The translations under genes were made by a program, and so were the position numbers. Below, in pieces: positions 53,298 to 61,156 of a DNA stretch of 64,000 bases; the first letter of the stretch is position 1, and the number at the start of each line of letters is the position of its first letter. The stretch comes from JBCCMQ01 sp039026235 (GTDB lineage Bacteria > Pseudomonadota > Alphaproteobacteria > Rhodobacterales > Rhodobacteraceae): the NCBI GenBank assembly GCA_039026235.1, contig JBCCMQ010000001.1, positions 186,001-250,000 on the forward strand, in the 5' to 3' direction. The notes beneath the pieces are model-generated. The model was given only the letters and a program-made list of their open reading frames with translations. It was not told the DNA's origin and searched no databases.

Positions 53298-53962
53298 TGA
53301 TTGAAATCGAGGATCTTATTTTCGGCTACGGCGGCGGCTTCCGGCTAAGTGTGCCGTCATTTTCTCTGAACGACCGAGAGAGACTGGCGATTGTGGGTCC
53401 AAGTGGCAGCGGCAAGACAACGCTGCTTAACCTGATCGCGGGGATCCTTGCGCCGGAAAGCGGTCGGATTGAAGTTGCCAGAGAAGATGTGACGGCACTT
53501 TCCGATGCCGGGCGGCGGCGTTTCCGCGCAAGCCGGATCGGTTTCGTTTTTCAGGATTTTGCCCTGCTGGATTACCTGTCCGCACGGCAGAACATCTTTT
53601 ATCCTTACCGGATCACAACTGCCCTGACCCTGGACAGCCAGGTGCGCGAGCGGGCCGAAGCACTGGCGGCGGCCTGCGGGATCGGCGACAAGCTCGACCG
53701 GCATCCTGCCCAGCTTAGCCAGGGCGAGCAGCAGCGCGTCGCGATCTGCCGCGCGTTGGTCACCCGGCCCAAGCTGATTTTGTCCGACGAGGCCACAGGC
53801 AACCTCGATCCTGACAGCAAAGCGCGCATCCTCGATCTTCTTTTCGAACAGGCGGCCGAGGCCGGAGCGGCCGTTCTTGCCGTGACGCATGACCATGAGC
53901 TTCTGCCGCGTTTTGAACGCGTTCTGGATTTTGCCCAGTTTCGTGAAGGGGAGCCGGCATGA
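53297..53962 (+). CDS. ABC transporter ATP-binding protein, MacB/LolD type
   Basis: A 221-residue ATPase. Walker A GPSGSGKT, the LolD/MacB-specific FVFQDFALLDYLSARQNI, signature LSQGEQQRVAICRAL (Q in place of the usual G), and Walker B LILSDEATGNLD are present. A GTG start overlaps the TAG of the preceding gene by one base. It pairs with the FtsX-type permease next to it. This class is mechanotransmissive or exporting rather than importing. Confidence 0.9.
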   Translation: MIEIEDLIFGYGGGFRLSVPSFSLNDRERLAIVGPSGSGKTTLLNLIAGILAPESGRIEVAREDVTALSDAGRRRFRASRIGFVFQDFALLDYLSARQNIFYPYRITTALTLDSQVRERAEALAAACGIGDKLDRHPAQLSQGEQQRVAICRALVTRPKLILSDEATGNLDPDSKARILDLLFEQAAEAGAAVLAVTHDHELLPRFERVLDFAQFREGEPA

Positions 53963-55128
53963 ATGCGCTGTTCCTTGCCTTCGCGTATCTGCGCTATCAC
54001 TGGGCGCGCAGCCTCGTGCTGGTGCTGGTCGCGGCATTGATCATGTTTGTGCCGGTGGCCACGCAGACCCTGCTGTCGACGAGTGAACGAGCGCTTTTGG
54101 CCCGTGGAGAGGCGACGCCGCTTCTGATGGGCAGCCGAGGCTCGCAACTCGACCTGACCATGGCGGCCCTTTATTTTTCGGAAGAGAGCCCGCCGCCCGT
54201 ACCAATGCGCGAGGTCGAGGCGGTTTGGGACAGTGGCCTCGGCGTGCCTATCCCTGTTCACACGGCGTTTTCCTCGGGCGGGTTTCGGATTGTCGGGACA
54301 ACGCTGGATTACTTCGACTTTCGTGCGCTCCGGCTTGCCGACGGCCTTGGGCTGTCCTTTCTGGGCGACGCGGTCATCGGCGCCGATGTGGCGCGGGACC
54401 TGGGCAAAGGCGTGGGCGACACGCTTGTTTCTGCCCCCGAGAACCTGTTCGATCTCGACGGTGTTTATCCGCTTGAAATGCCGGTCGTTGGCGTCCTGGC
54501 CAAGACGAACACGCCCGATGACGGGGCGATCTTCGTCGATATCAAGACAGCCTGGGTCATTCAGGGCATCGGCCACGGGCACGAGGACGTTGTCACTGCC
54601 GCCGACCTGGCGTCGGGCACGGATGCAATCGCCAATGCAGCAGTCGTGCAGTACCAACGCATCACACCGGACAATATTGAGAGCTTCCATTTTCATGGGG
54701 CGCAGGGGGGTTTCCCCGCCTCGGCGGTCATTGTGGTGCCCAATGACACGCGGGCGGGCACTATCTTAAAAGGGCGCTATCTCGACGGCGAAAGCCCGAC
54801 CCAACTGATCGACCCGAAAGCCATCATTCAGGGGCTTGTGGATCGCATCTTCCGGATCAAGTCGCTTTTGGATGCCGTCACGGCGATCATCGCTGTCGCC
54901 GCGCTCGCGGCCATTGGTCTGGCGGTTTTTCTCAGCTACCGGCTGCGCGCGCGCGAGATTGCCACTGCGGTAAAGCTCGGGGCGCGACAGGGCATGGTCC
55001 TTCGTCTCTTGTCAGCCGAGACCGTTACTTTACTATTGCTCTCAGGTTTTATTGCGGCGCTCGGGGCGGCGATCGTGACGCGAAATGCCGAGGCTTGGGT
55101 TGGCTGGCTACTTGCCCTGGGCACCTAA
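53959..55128 (+). CDS. ABC transporter permease, FtsX/MacB type
   Basis: A 389-residue permease. One N-terminal helix (about 15-38), a periplasmic domain (40-295) with HGHED and FHFHGAQG stretches, then three helices at about 308-385 (AIIAVAALAAIGLAVFLSYR first). It overlaps the ATPase gene by 4 bases. Four helices with a large periplasmic domain is the MacB/LolCE plan. The His pairs are consistent with metal contact. Confidence 0.9.
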   Translation: MNALFLAFAYLRYHWARSLVLVLVAALIMFVPVATQTLLSTSERALLARGEATPLLMGSRGSQLDLTMAALYFSEESPPPVPMREVEAVWDSGLGVPIPVHTAFSSGGFRIVGTTLDYFDFRALRLADGLGLSFLGDAVIGADVARDLGKGVGDTLVSAPENLFDLDGVYPLEMPVVGVLAKTNTPDDGAIFVDIKTAWVIQGIGHGHEDVVTAADLASGTDAIANAAVVQYQRITPDNIESFHFHGAQGGFPASAVIVVPNDTRAGTILKGRYLDGESPTQLIDPKAIIQGLVDRIFRIKSLLDAVTAIIAVAALAAIGLAVFLSYRLRAREIATAVKLGARQGMVLRLLSAETVTLLLLSGFIAALGAAIVTRNAEAWVGWLLALGT

Positions 55129-55143
55129 ACAACAGGGGTTCTT

Positions 55144-55914
55144 ATGACAAACCGTCTTTTCATGGCTTCGTTGGCCGCAGTTCTGGCCGCGACGCCGGCT
55201 TTGTCGCACTACGGTATGATCATCGCCGAGGACCCGATGATCAGCCAAGAGGATGGACGCAGTGTGGCGTTGACCATGTCTTTTTCGCATCCGTTTGAGC
55301 TCGACGGCATGGCGCTGGAACGGCCCGTATCCTTTTCGGTCACCCACGAAGGCACCACCACCGATTTGCTGGGCGGCCTGCTCGATGCCTCGGTGATGAA
55401 CGAAGCGGGTTATACCCTCGAATACCCGCTGGAGCGTCCGGGCACCTACGTCTTCGCCATGGAACCGCAGCCCTATTGGGAACCCGCGGAGGATGCGTTC
55501 ATCATCCACTATACCAAGACCTATGTGACAGCCTACGGTGATGATGAAGGATGGGATACCGAACTGGGTCTGAAGACCGAGATTGTACCGCTGTCAAAGC
55601 CCTTCGGCCTGTGGGAGCACAACGTCTTCCAGGGCATCGTCAAGCTTGACGGCGCCCCGGTGCCCTATGCCGAGGTTGAAGTAGAGTTCTACAATGAAGG
55701 TGCCGCAGCCACTGTGCCCGACGAGTTGATGATTACCCAAACGGTAAAGGCCGATGCCAACGGCGTTTTCACCTATGCGCCACCTTCGGACGGCTGGTGG
55801 GGCTTTGCCGCGCTCAACACGGCTGATTACACGCTGCTGCAGGGCGGCGAAGACAAGGCGGTCGAACTCGGCGCGGTGATTTGGGTCCATTTCGAAGAGT
55901 GGACGGGCCCGTGA
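55144..55914 (+). CDS. NikK-like DUF4198 periplasmic metal-binding protein
   Basis: A 256-residue secreted protein of the DUF4198 family (NikK-type). The mature N-terminus is His (SHYGMI) directly after the signal peptide, as expected for N-terminal metal capture. SFSHPFELDGMALERP and GTYVFAMEPQPYWEP are conserved. In nickel systems NikK delivers metal to NikMQO; here no such genes exist. The stop overlaps the next gene (GTGA). Confidence 0.85.
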   Translation: MTNRLFMASLAAVLAATPALSHYGMIIAEDPMISQEDGRSVALTMSFSHPFELDGMALERPVSFSVTHEGTTTDLLGGLLDASVMNEAGYTLEYPLERPGTYVFAMEPQPYWEPAEDAFIIHYTKTYVTAYGDDEGWDTELGLKTEIVPLSKPFGLWEHNVFQGIVKLDGAPVPYAEVEVEFYNEGAAATVPDELMITQTVKADANGVFTYAPPSDGWWGFAALNTADYTLLQGGEDKAVELGAVIWVHFEEWTGP

Positions 55915-56246
55915 GCCGGCCGATTGCATTGGCTGCCTTGATGGTCACCGTCCCGGTCGGTGCGGCGGCACATCAGCTTGTGGTGTTTGCATCGGTCGAC
56001 TGCGATGCCGTGACCGTCGAGGCAAAGTTCTCAAATGGCAAAGTCGTTCAGAAAGGCGATGTGCGTGTCCTTGATGGCGAAAACAGCCTTTTGACCACCC
56101 TGCAGCTGGAAAGCGACGGTACGGCGAATTTCCCCCTCGCTAGCGTGGATCACTCCGGTGGCCTTGTGATTGAGGTCGATACCGGCGGGCATGACAATTA
56201 CTGGATTGTCACGCCGGAGGACATCGCCCGGAAATGCGGGAGCTGA
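55911..56246 (+). CDS. NikL-like small periplasmic protein
   Basis: A 111-residue protein with a signal peptide ending at AAA, followed by mature HQLVVFASVDCDAV, an N-terminal His as in NikL-type accessory proteins. A beta fold with GHDNYW near the end. GTG start overlaps the DUF4198 stop. Together with NikK-like and ZnuA-like proteins it suggests a metal relay. Confidence 0.7.
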   Translation: MSRPIALAALMVTVPVGAAAHQLVVFASVDCDAVTVEAKFSNGKVVQKGDVRVLDGENSLLTTLQLESDGTANFPLASVDHSGGLVIEVDTGGHDNYWIVTPEDIARKCGS

Positions 56247-57154
56247 ATTTGGCAAAGGGCTACCGCGCGCTGGCGGCCGCGATCATCATTTCGGTCTTCG
56301 GCAACGGCGCGCTGGCGCAGGATGCCCCGCGGATCGTCACCGTGAACTACCCACTTCAATACTTTGCCGAGCGTCTGGTGGGGGATGCGGCCGAGGTTGT
56401 CTTTCCGGTGCCCGAAGGTGTCGATCCATCCTTCTGGCGGCCTTCGATATCGGACATCAGCGCCGTCCAATCAGCCGACCTAATCCTTCTGAACGGCGCG
56501 GGCTTTGCGACCTGGGTCGACCGGGTCTCGCTCCCCCGCGCGCGCCTAGTAGACACATCCCGTTCCCTTGAAGACCAGTTCATCGTGACCGAGAGCATTA
56601 CCCACAGCCACGGGGACGGGGGCGCGCATTCCCACGAAGGCCTTGCCTCTTACACCTGGCTCGATCCGACGCTTGCCATCGCGCAGGCCGAAGCTGTGGC
56701 GGCTGCCCTCACGGTGCGGGATCTGGCGCCCGCAGGTGAGATTGAGACCCGGCTCGGCACGCTGCGCGCTGAGCTTGGGGCGTTGGACACCAAGGCCCGG
56801 GCCGATCTGAGCGCGGCGCAGGGCGTCGCCATGATCGCAACGCACCCGAGGTATCAGTATCTGGCTCGGCGGTATGATCTCTCGATCGCGTCGCTGGAAT
56901 GGGAGGCCGGCGCGGAGCCGACGGCAGACGAGTGGGAAGAGCTCGACGCGCTCATGAAAGAGACTGGCGCTCGCATCCTAATTTGGGAGGGCGTGCCGCC
57001 AGCCGCCGCGCTCGAGGCGGCAGAAGCGCTTGGCGTCGAAAACGTTGTTTTCGAAACGCTGGCCCATAAGCCCAGTAATGGATCCTATGTCGACGCGCTT
57101 GGCGCGGCCATTGCCGCGCTTTCCGACGTGGCGCGTCACTGGCCGGGGAACTGA
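56234..57154 (+). CDS. ZnuA-like metal substrate-binding protein
   Basis: A 306-residue cluster A-I binding protein with a signal peptide at about 10-29. Core parts are VTVNYPLQYFAERLVGD, PSFWRPSISDISAVQSADL and ATHPRYQYLARRYD. The His loop is short (HSHGDGGAHSHEG). Unlike ZnuA, the first conserved His is replaced in PEGVDPSFWRPS. The ATG at 56234 overlaps the previous gene; a TTG at 56249 with GGGAG 7 bases before is also possible. The cognate permease is the exporter-type ABC here, or ZnuBC. Confidence 0.88.
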   Translation: MRELNLAKGYRALAAAIIISVFGNGALAQDAPRIVTVNYPLQYFAERLVGDAAEVVFPVPEGVDPSFWRPSISDISAVQSADLILLNGAGFATWVDRVSLPRARLVDTSRSLEDQFIVTESITHSHGDGGAHSHEGLASYTWLDPTLAIAQAEAVAAALTVRDLAPAGEIETRLGTLRAELGALDTKARADLSAAQGVAMIATHPRYQYLARRYDLSIASLEWEAGAEPTADEWEELDALMKETGARILIWEGVPPAAALEAAEALGVENVVFETLAHKPSNGSYVDALGAAIAALSDVARHWPGN

Positions 57155-57419
57155 AGTGTCCAGGTGGCCGCCAGTGGTTGGACCGGGAAAAAGATCTCTG
57201 AACCTTCACCCGGACCTTTCTTTCGGCAGGGTACGCTGAGTCTTGGTCGACCGGTGATATTCCAAGCGGCGCTAAAAAAGGCAGGCGCCCAAGGTCTGAC
57301 CGAACCTTTGGCGGCGCCGAGAAGAACGCTGATGCCCCTGATGGTGTTTGAGCCGCCTTTGGTGCCGGTGCCACATGTTCCCGTAGGCCATTGGATCGCT
57401 TGCCGGCGACGGATTCGTG

Positions 57420-57770
57420 TCAGGCTTCGAAGCCCGAGCCAGCCTTTATGTATGCGGCGCGTGGCGGCGCGAAAATATCTATGACCTTTTCGCCATCCGG
57501 TCCTGCGCGGAAACCGCGTTCGACTTCGTCAGGTGTCCGCTGGAAATCGCCCTGTCTGACAGTCACTTCCGCGCCGCTGCCGGTCAGAAGGCTGATCCAT
57601 TGCTCTTCCGGATGGACGCGAATTGATCCGACACTGGCGGGCTAAAAGCTCACTATGGACAGCATCGCCTGGTCGGCCGGAAAAGCCTGCGTTTCAATAC
57701 CCTCGGCAAGTGCGCGCGCAAGGCCTTTGCTGAGGTCCGATAGGTTTAAGAACGTGGTGGGTCGAGCCAT
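57420..57770 (-). pseudogene. Cupin domain gene with in-frame TAG
   Basis: An ATG at 57770 with AAAGGAGG upstream opens a frame that reads MARPTTFLNLSDLSKGLA and QAFPADQAMLSIVSF. It meets a TAG at 57642-57644 and then continues in the same frame with IRVHPEEQWISLLTGSG, FQRTPDEVERGFRAG and IFAPPRAAYIKAGSGFEA to a TGA. This is a small cupin. Part of the middle is shorter than usual. Otherwise intact, so decay is recent. Confidence 0.75.
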
Positions 57771-58198
57771 GGCACCTCCTTTGTTCAGGTCACTAGTTGC
57801 GCCCACGATCAAAGATGTCATAGGCGCTTTCTGCTGGCTGAATGCGGGTGCGAATGCTCTTTTCCCGCCTTACAAGCTCGGTGGCGGTGTCGGGTATGTC
57901 GTTTTCGAAGATCTGGCGTAAATCCGGTTGGTCCGATCAGCGGCCCTTAAGTCTTGAACTCCCTGAAATGGAAGGCAGGGTGGATCCCCCTTAGAGTTCT
58001 GTCGATCAGCGCGGGCGGGTTTTCCTGTCGCCCACTGCAATCGCCCCCAGTTCGGCTTTCGTTCGGCGGCTCGAAAGCGGCGGCTTTGGAAGGCTCCCGT
58101 ATATGGTTGAATTATTAAGGTTTTGGTCTAGTTGCCGCCAGATCAGTGATTACCCGGCCGAGTGTTTGGATGAACCCTAGAGCAGCACAACTCCTGCT
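57771..58198. other. Intergenic region between cupin remnant and SAP-domain gene
   Basis: 428 bases. On the minus strand a 45-codon frame ending near 57801 (SDQPDLRQIFENDIPDTATE, then RREKSIRTRIQPAESAYDI) looks protein-like and may be the end of a lost gene upstream of the cupin. Nothing else is recognised. Confidence 0.35.
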
Positions 58199-58828
58199 AT
58201 GACCATCGCTTCTTCGCAAGAACTTCGCCCGTCGGTCGATCGAAGGATGCACGCTGAGGATTTTGAGCGATGGTACTGGCCCGTCGAACATCTCAAGCGT
58301 TTTTGCGACGTGCTGGAATTGCATAAGTCAGGCACCAAGGCCGAGCTTCGGGAACGCGTTACGGCCGCCCTTCGACATCCGGGTCAAAACCGAACCGTTA
58401 CTCAGCGCAGGCGGCCGGCCGGATCCTTCAATTGGTCCAAAGAGACCTTGACCCGCGATACGATCATCACGGACACAGTGTCTTTCGGACCCAACGTGCG
58501 TAGTTTCTTTAAAGCAGAGATCGGTAAGACGTTCGTCTGCCACTCGGACTTTATGGATTGGGTTCGCGGCAACCCGGGGGCAAGCCTCGGCGATGCCGTT
58601 GCTGCCTGGCTCATTCTAGAGGAGCGCAAGGACGATCCGACGTTTCGGCGGGAAATCGCAAGCTGCAACAACTACCTGCAATATCTCCGGGACGCGCGCG
58701 ATCGCAATCCGGGATTATCGTTGCACGATGCCAAGAGATGCTGGGACTACAAGAACGTAAGGCCGGCGCGTGACGGGTATGTCATCTTTGAACAGAAAGA
58801 TGTTTTGGATGCGGGCATCGACATGTGA
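58199..58828 (+). CDS. SAP domain-containing protein (DUF6434-like)
   Basis: A 209-residue protein. The N-terminal SAP-type helix-loop-helix (LKRFCDVLELHKSGTKAELR) is a nucleic-acid-binding module. The C-terminal half has DTIITDTVSFGPNVRSFFKA and DFMDWVRGNPGASLGDAV, typical of the domain that often follows SAP in bacteria. No ribosome site is clear. DNA-linked role inferred. Confidence 0.75.
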   Translation: MTIASSQELRPSVDRRMHAEDFERWYWPVEHLKRFCDVLELHKSGTKAELRERVTAALRHPGQNRTVTQRRRPAGSFNWSKETLTRDTIITDTVSFGPNVRSFFKAEIGKTFVCHSDFMDWVRGNPGASLGDAVAAWLILEERKDDPTFRREIASCNNYLQYLRDARDRNPGLSLHDAKRCWDYKNVRPARDGYVIFEQKDVLDAGIDM

Positions 58829-58998
58829 TCTCTTTTCAGATCTAGAGAATTTGGAAGAAACAAAACGAATTATGCCCCAGCCATATCCTTAGCCCTTTGC
58901 GAAGACCCGACCTTGCCGCAATGCGCAATACACGTGAAGTCGGACGCAAACCAGTGGTGCTCTGCCTCTTACGCTATGCAGCAAGACGCATTCCGGTT

Positions 58999-59727
58999 TC
59001 ACCAGAGGAGGGGCTCTCTGTCACGAAAGAAGCCTGCTGTGGGCCCGCTCTCTGGCAGTGTTGCAGCCCAGATGATGCCCTTGGCGCTTTCCTCGGGCGG
59101 CCCCGCGCCCATGGCGGACCCGCCTTCAAAGGTTGCCGTGAATCCTGGGCAAACGGCGTTGATTTTGACGGCGCTGCCTTCCTCTTCGCGGGCCAGTTTT
59201 ACGGTGAGCGCATTCAACGCCGCTTTCGACACCGCATAGCTTGTGCCCAACTGATTGTCCGTTGTCAGCCCAAAGGCAGGGTCGCCGTGGGATCCGGCCC
59301 CGCTGGAGACATTTACGACACGGCCAGCTGGGCTTTGACGCAATAATGGCAACATCGACCGACACAAAGCCCATGTGCCAAAGAGGACAACATCAAAGAC
59401 CTTTCTTGCGTCGGAAAGATCAGCTGTTGCGGCGCGTTCGCCGAAGGGTGCAAGCATCGCGGCATTGTTGATCAGCACGTCCAGCTTGCCTTGCTCTGCC
59501 TCGATCCTGGCGGTGACTTCCGCAATGCTGGCGGGGTCAGAGACGTCCAGGACCATCGGAACTACGGCCGCTTGGCCACTTAACAGCTCAGCCATTCGGT
59601 CCGCCTGATCCTGCGTGCGCGCGGTAAGGTAGACAGTCATTTTCAGGGACAACAGCCCTTGTGTAACGGCAAACCCGAGGCCGGTTTTCTTTCCAACCCC
59701 GGTGACCAGGGCGACCTTCTGTGACAT
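58999..59727 (-). CDS. Short-chain dehydrogenase/reductase
   Basis: A 242-residue classical SDR. The glycine motif VTGVGKKTGLGFAVTQG is unusual in having KKT. NNAAML, the Ser in VNVSSGAGSHGD and the catalytic YAVSKAAL follow. AGAGG precedes the ATG. It is divergent to an HxlR gene with an operator between, so it is probably aldehyde- or redox-induced. Confidence 0.9.
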   Translation of the reverse strand: MSQKVALVTGVGKKTGLGFAVTQGLLSLKMTVYLTARTQDQADRMAELLSGQAAVVPMVLDVSDPASIAEVTARIEAEQGKLDVLINNAAMLAPFGERAATADLSDARKVFDVVLFGTWALCRSMLPLLRQSPAGRVVNVSSGAGSHGDPAFGLTTDNQLGTSYAVSKAALNALTVKLAREEEGSAVKINAVCPGFTATFEGGSAMGAGPPEESAKGIIWAATLPESGPTAGFFRDREPLLW

Positions 59728-59790
59728 TCCGGGACCTCTTGCAGTTGATGCACTTGACCCCTAGCTTCGGCCTTACCTGCAATAAGTAAA

Positions 59791-59812
59791 GTACTGACAT
59801 TTTTGTCAGTAC
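59791..59812. promoter_or_regulatory. HxlR operator between SDR and HxlR genes
   Basis: A perfect inverted repeat GTACTGAC-N6-GTCAGTAC lies 14 bases before the HxlR start and 64 bases before the SDR start. Arms share the GTAC core with the operator at 28136-28156. Confidence 0.85.
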
Positions 59813-59826
59813 GCGCGGCCCGACGA

Positions 59827-60156
59827 ATGAAAACATCGCAAGCCTGTCCTGTTCAAACCACAGTCGATGTCATCGGCGGCAAGTGGAAGCCGGGGATCGT
59901 CTTTCGACTGCAAAACAGAACGTACCGCTTCAGCGCGCTGAAGCGCGAAATGCCTTGGATATCTGAGCGGGTGCTGATCCGGCAACTCAAAGAGCTGGAA
60001 GCGGATGGCGTAGTGACCCGGAAGGATTGTCGCAAGGTCCCGCCGCGCGTTGAATATGCGCTGTCGGACTACGGACAGACGTTGCGGCCCCTGCTGCGGG
60101 AAGTCGCCGCCTGGGGCGAGGCACACTTGCAGCGCGCGGCACCGACACCCAACTGA
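59827..60156 (+). CDS. HxlR family transcriptional regulator
   Basis: A 109-residue winged-helix protein with CPVQTTVDVIGGKWKPGIVF and WISERVLIRQLKELEADGVV; Cys7 is the family's conserved N-terminal Cys. The ATG at 59827 excludes upstream residues, which are within the operator. Divergent with the SDR gene. Confidence 0.92.
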   Translation: MKTSQACPVQTTVDVIGGKWKPGIVFRLQNRTYRFSALKREMPWISERVLIRQLKELEADGVVTRKDCRKVPPRVEYALSDYGQTLRPLLREVAAWGEAHLQRAAPTPN

Positions 60157-60329
60157 TCAGTCTGCGCGATCAGTTCGTGTTTCGACGGGGTTCTGATCCT
60201 GTATCATGGATGGCGCGACTTGGTGTGTGAATGCCGGAAATTCGATTGAGATATCGCGTAAAATCTGGATTATGAAGTGTCAGGCGAGCAGTACGCCAGC
60301 AGCACAGTCTTTCAATGGGAAGCAGCGTT

Positions 60330-60875
60330 ATGGCCTGGACCGAAGAACGTGTGACGTTACTCAAAAAATTATGGGGCGAAGGACAATCCGCGAGCCAGAT
60401 CGCAAAGGAACTGGGTGGTGTCACGCGCAATGCGGTGATCGGCAAGGTGCATCGTCTGGGGTTGTCGAACCGAAACGGCGGCGCGGAAACTCCGCGGCCC
60501 CGGGACGCCGGGACGACGCCCAAGGCGGCGCGCAAGACTGCCGCCGAGAAACCCGCAGCAGCCGCGGCTCCGCCCCAGGCGCCGGTTCAGGCACGCAGGG
60601 AAATTGTCCCGGCGGGTCAACCGTTGCCGCCCCAGCCTTCAGCCAATGAGATCAGCCCCGAAGTGCTGGCCACCCAGCGCGAGGTTCAGAAAAATGCGCT
60701 GCGGCTCAGCCTGATGGAATTGACCGAACGGACTTGCAAATGGCCGTTTGGCGATCCGGCCACGGACGACTTTTGGTTCTGCGGGCTGCCCGTTGAACCG
60801 GGCAGCCCCTATTGCAAGCCCTGCGCCGCGGTGGCCTACCAGCCTGCCTCGACCCGGCGGGACCGTCGGCGGTAG
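60330..60875 (+). CDS. gcrA: Cell cycle regulator GcrA
   Basis: A 181-residue sigma70-associated transcription factor that acts on methylated GANTC sites. It starts MAWTEERVTLLKKLWGEG, followed by SASQIAKELGGVTRNAVIGK; the C-terminal SIDA-like part has CKWPFGDP and FCGLP, with PYCKPC. A Pro/Ala-rich linker joins them. ATG at 60330 has GGGAAG upstream. Confidence 0.94.
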   Translation: MAWTEERVTLLKKLWGEGQSASQIAKELGGVTRNAVIGKVHRLGLSNRNGGAETPRPRDAGTTPKAARKTAAEKPAAAAAPPQAPVQARREIVPAGQPLPPQPSANEISPEVLATQREVQKNALRLSLMELTERTCKWPFGDPATDDFWFCGLPVEPGSPYCKPCAAVAYQPASTRRDRRR

Positions 60876-61156
60876 CAATACGCACAAGTTCGGCTAGGCG
60901 CCGGTCAGAGCAACGGCGGTGCTTTTGCACCCCGTTCTCGACTGCGGATCGGAAGTCAGGCAGCGCGCTGGCTGGGCCGGGACCGATCCGGATCCGCACG
61001 TTGGAATGAGCAACCTAAGGCGCTAGCTTGTCTATTGCAGGACCGGCCTCCGCGCCCTTTCAGTTGCCCGTTACAGCACTTTCACACTTCTTTAATCGTG
61101 ATGTTACCTGCCTGCTTAAATGTGGTTTTCGCTGAATTTCCTTAAAGGATGACGAT

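Noticed and set aside
31784..57770. Amber (TAG) recoding as explanation for interrupted genes
   Set aside because: cmk, the TPP enzyme, DUF4198-cluster genes and others end normally in TAG, so TAG is a working stop codon here.
57655..57921. 88-codon plus-strand frame
   Set aside because: Antisense to the cupin remnant, whose minus-strand frame has clear family sequence.
61070..61156. Pho box upstream of alkaline phosphatase
   Set aside because: Only a partial TTTCACA-type half-site is visible; the paired 7-mer with 4-base spacing is missing.
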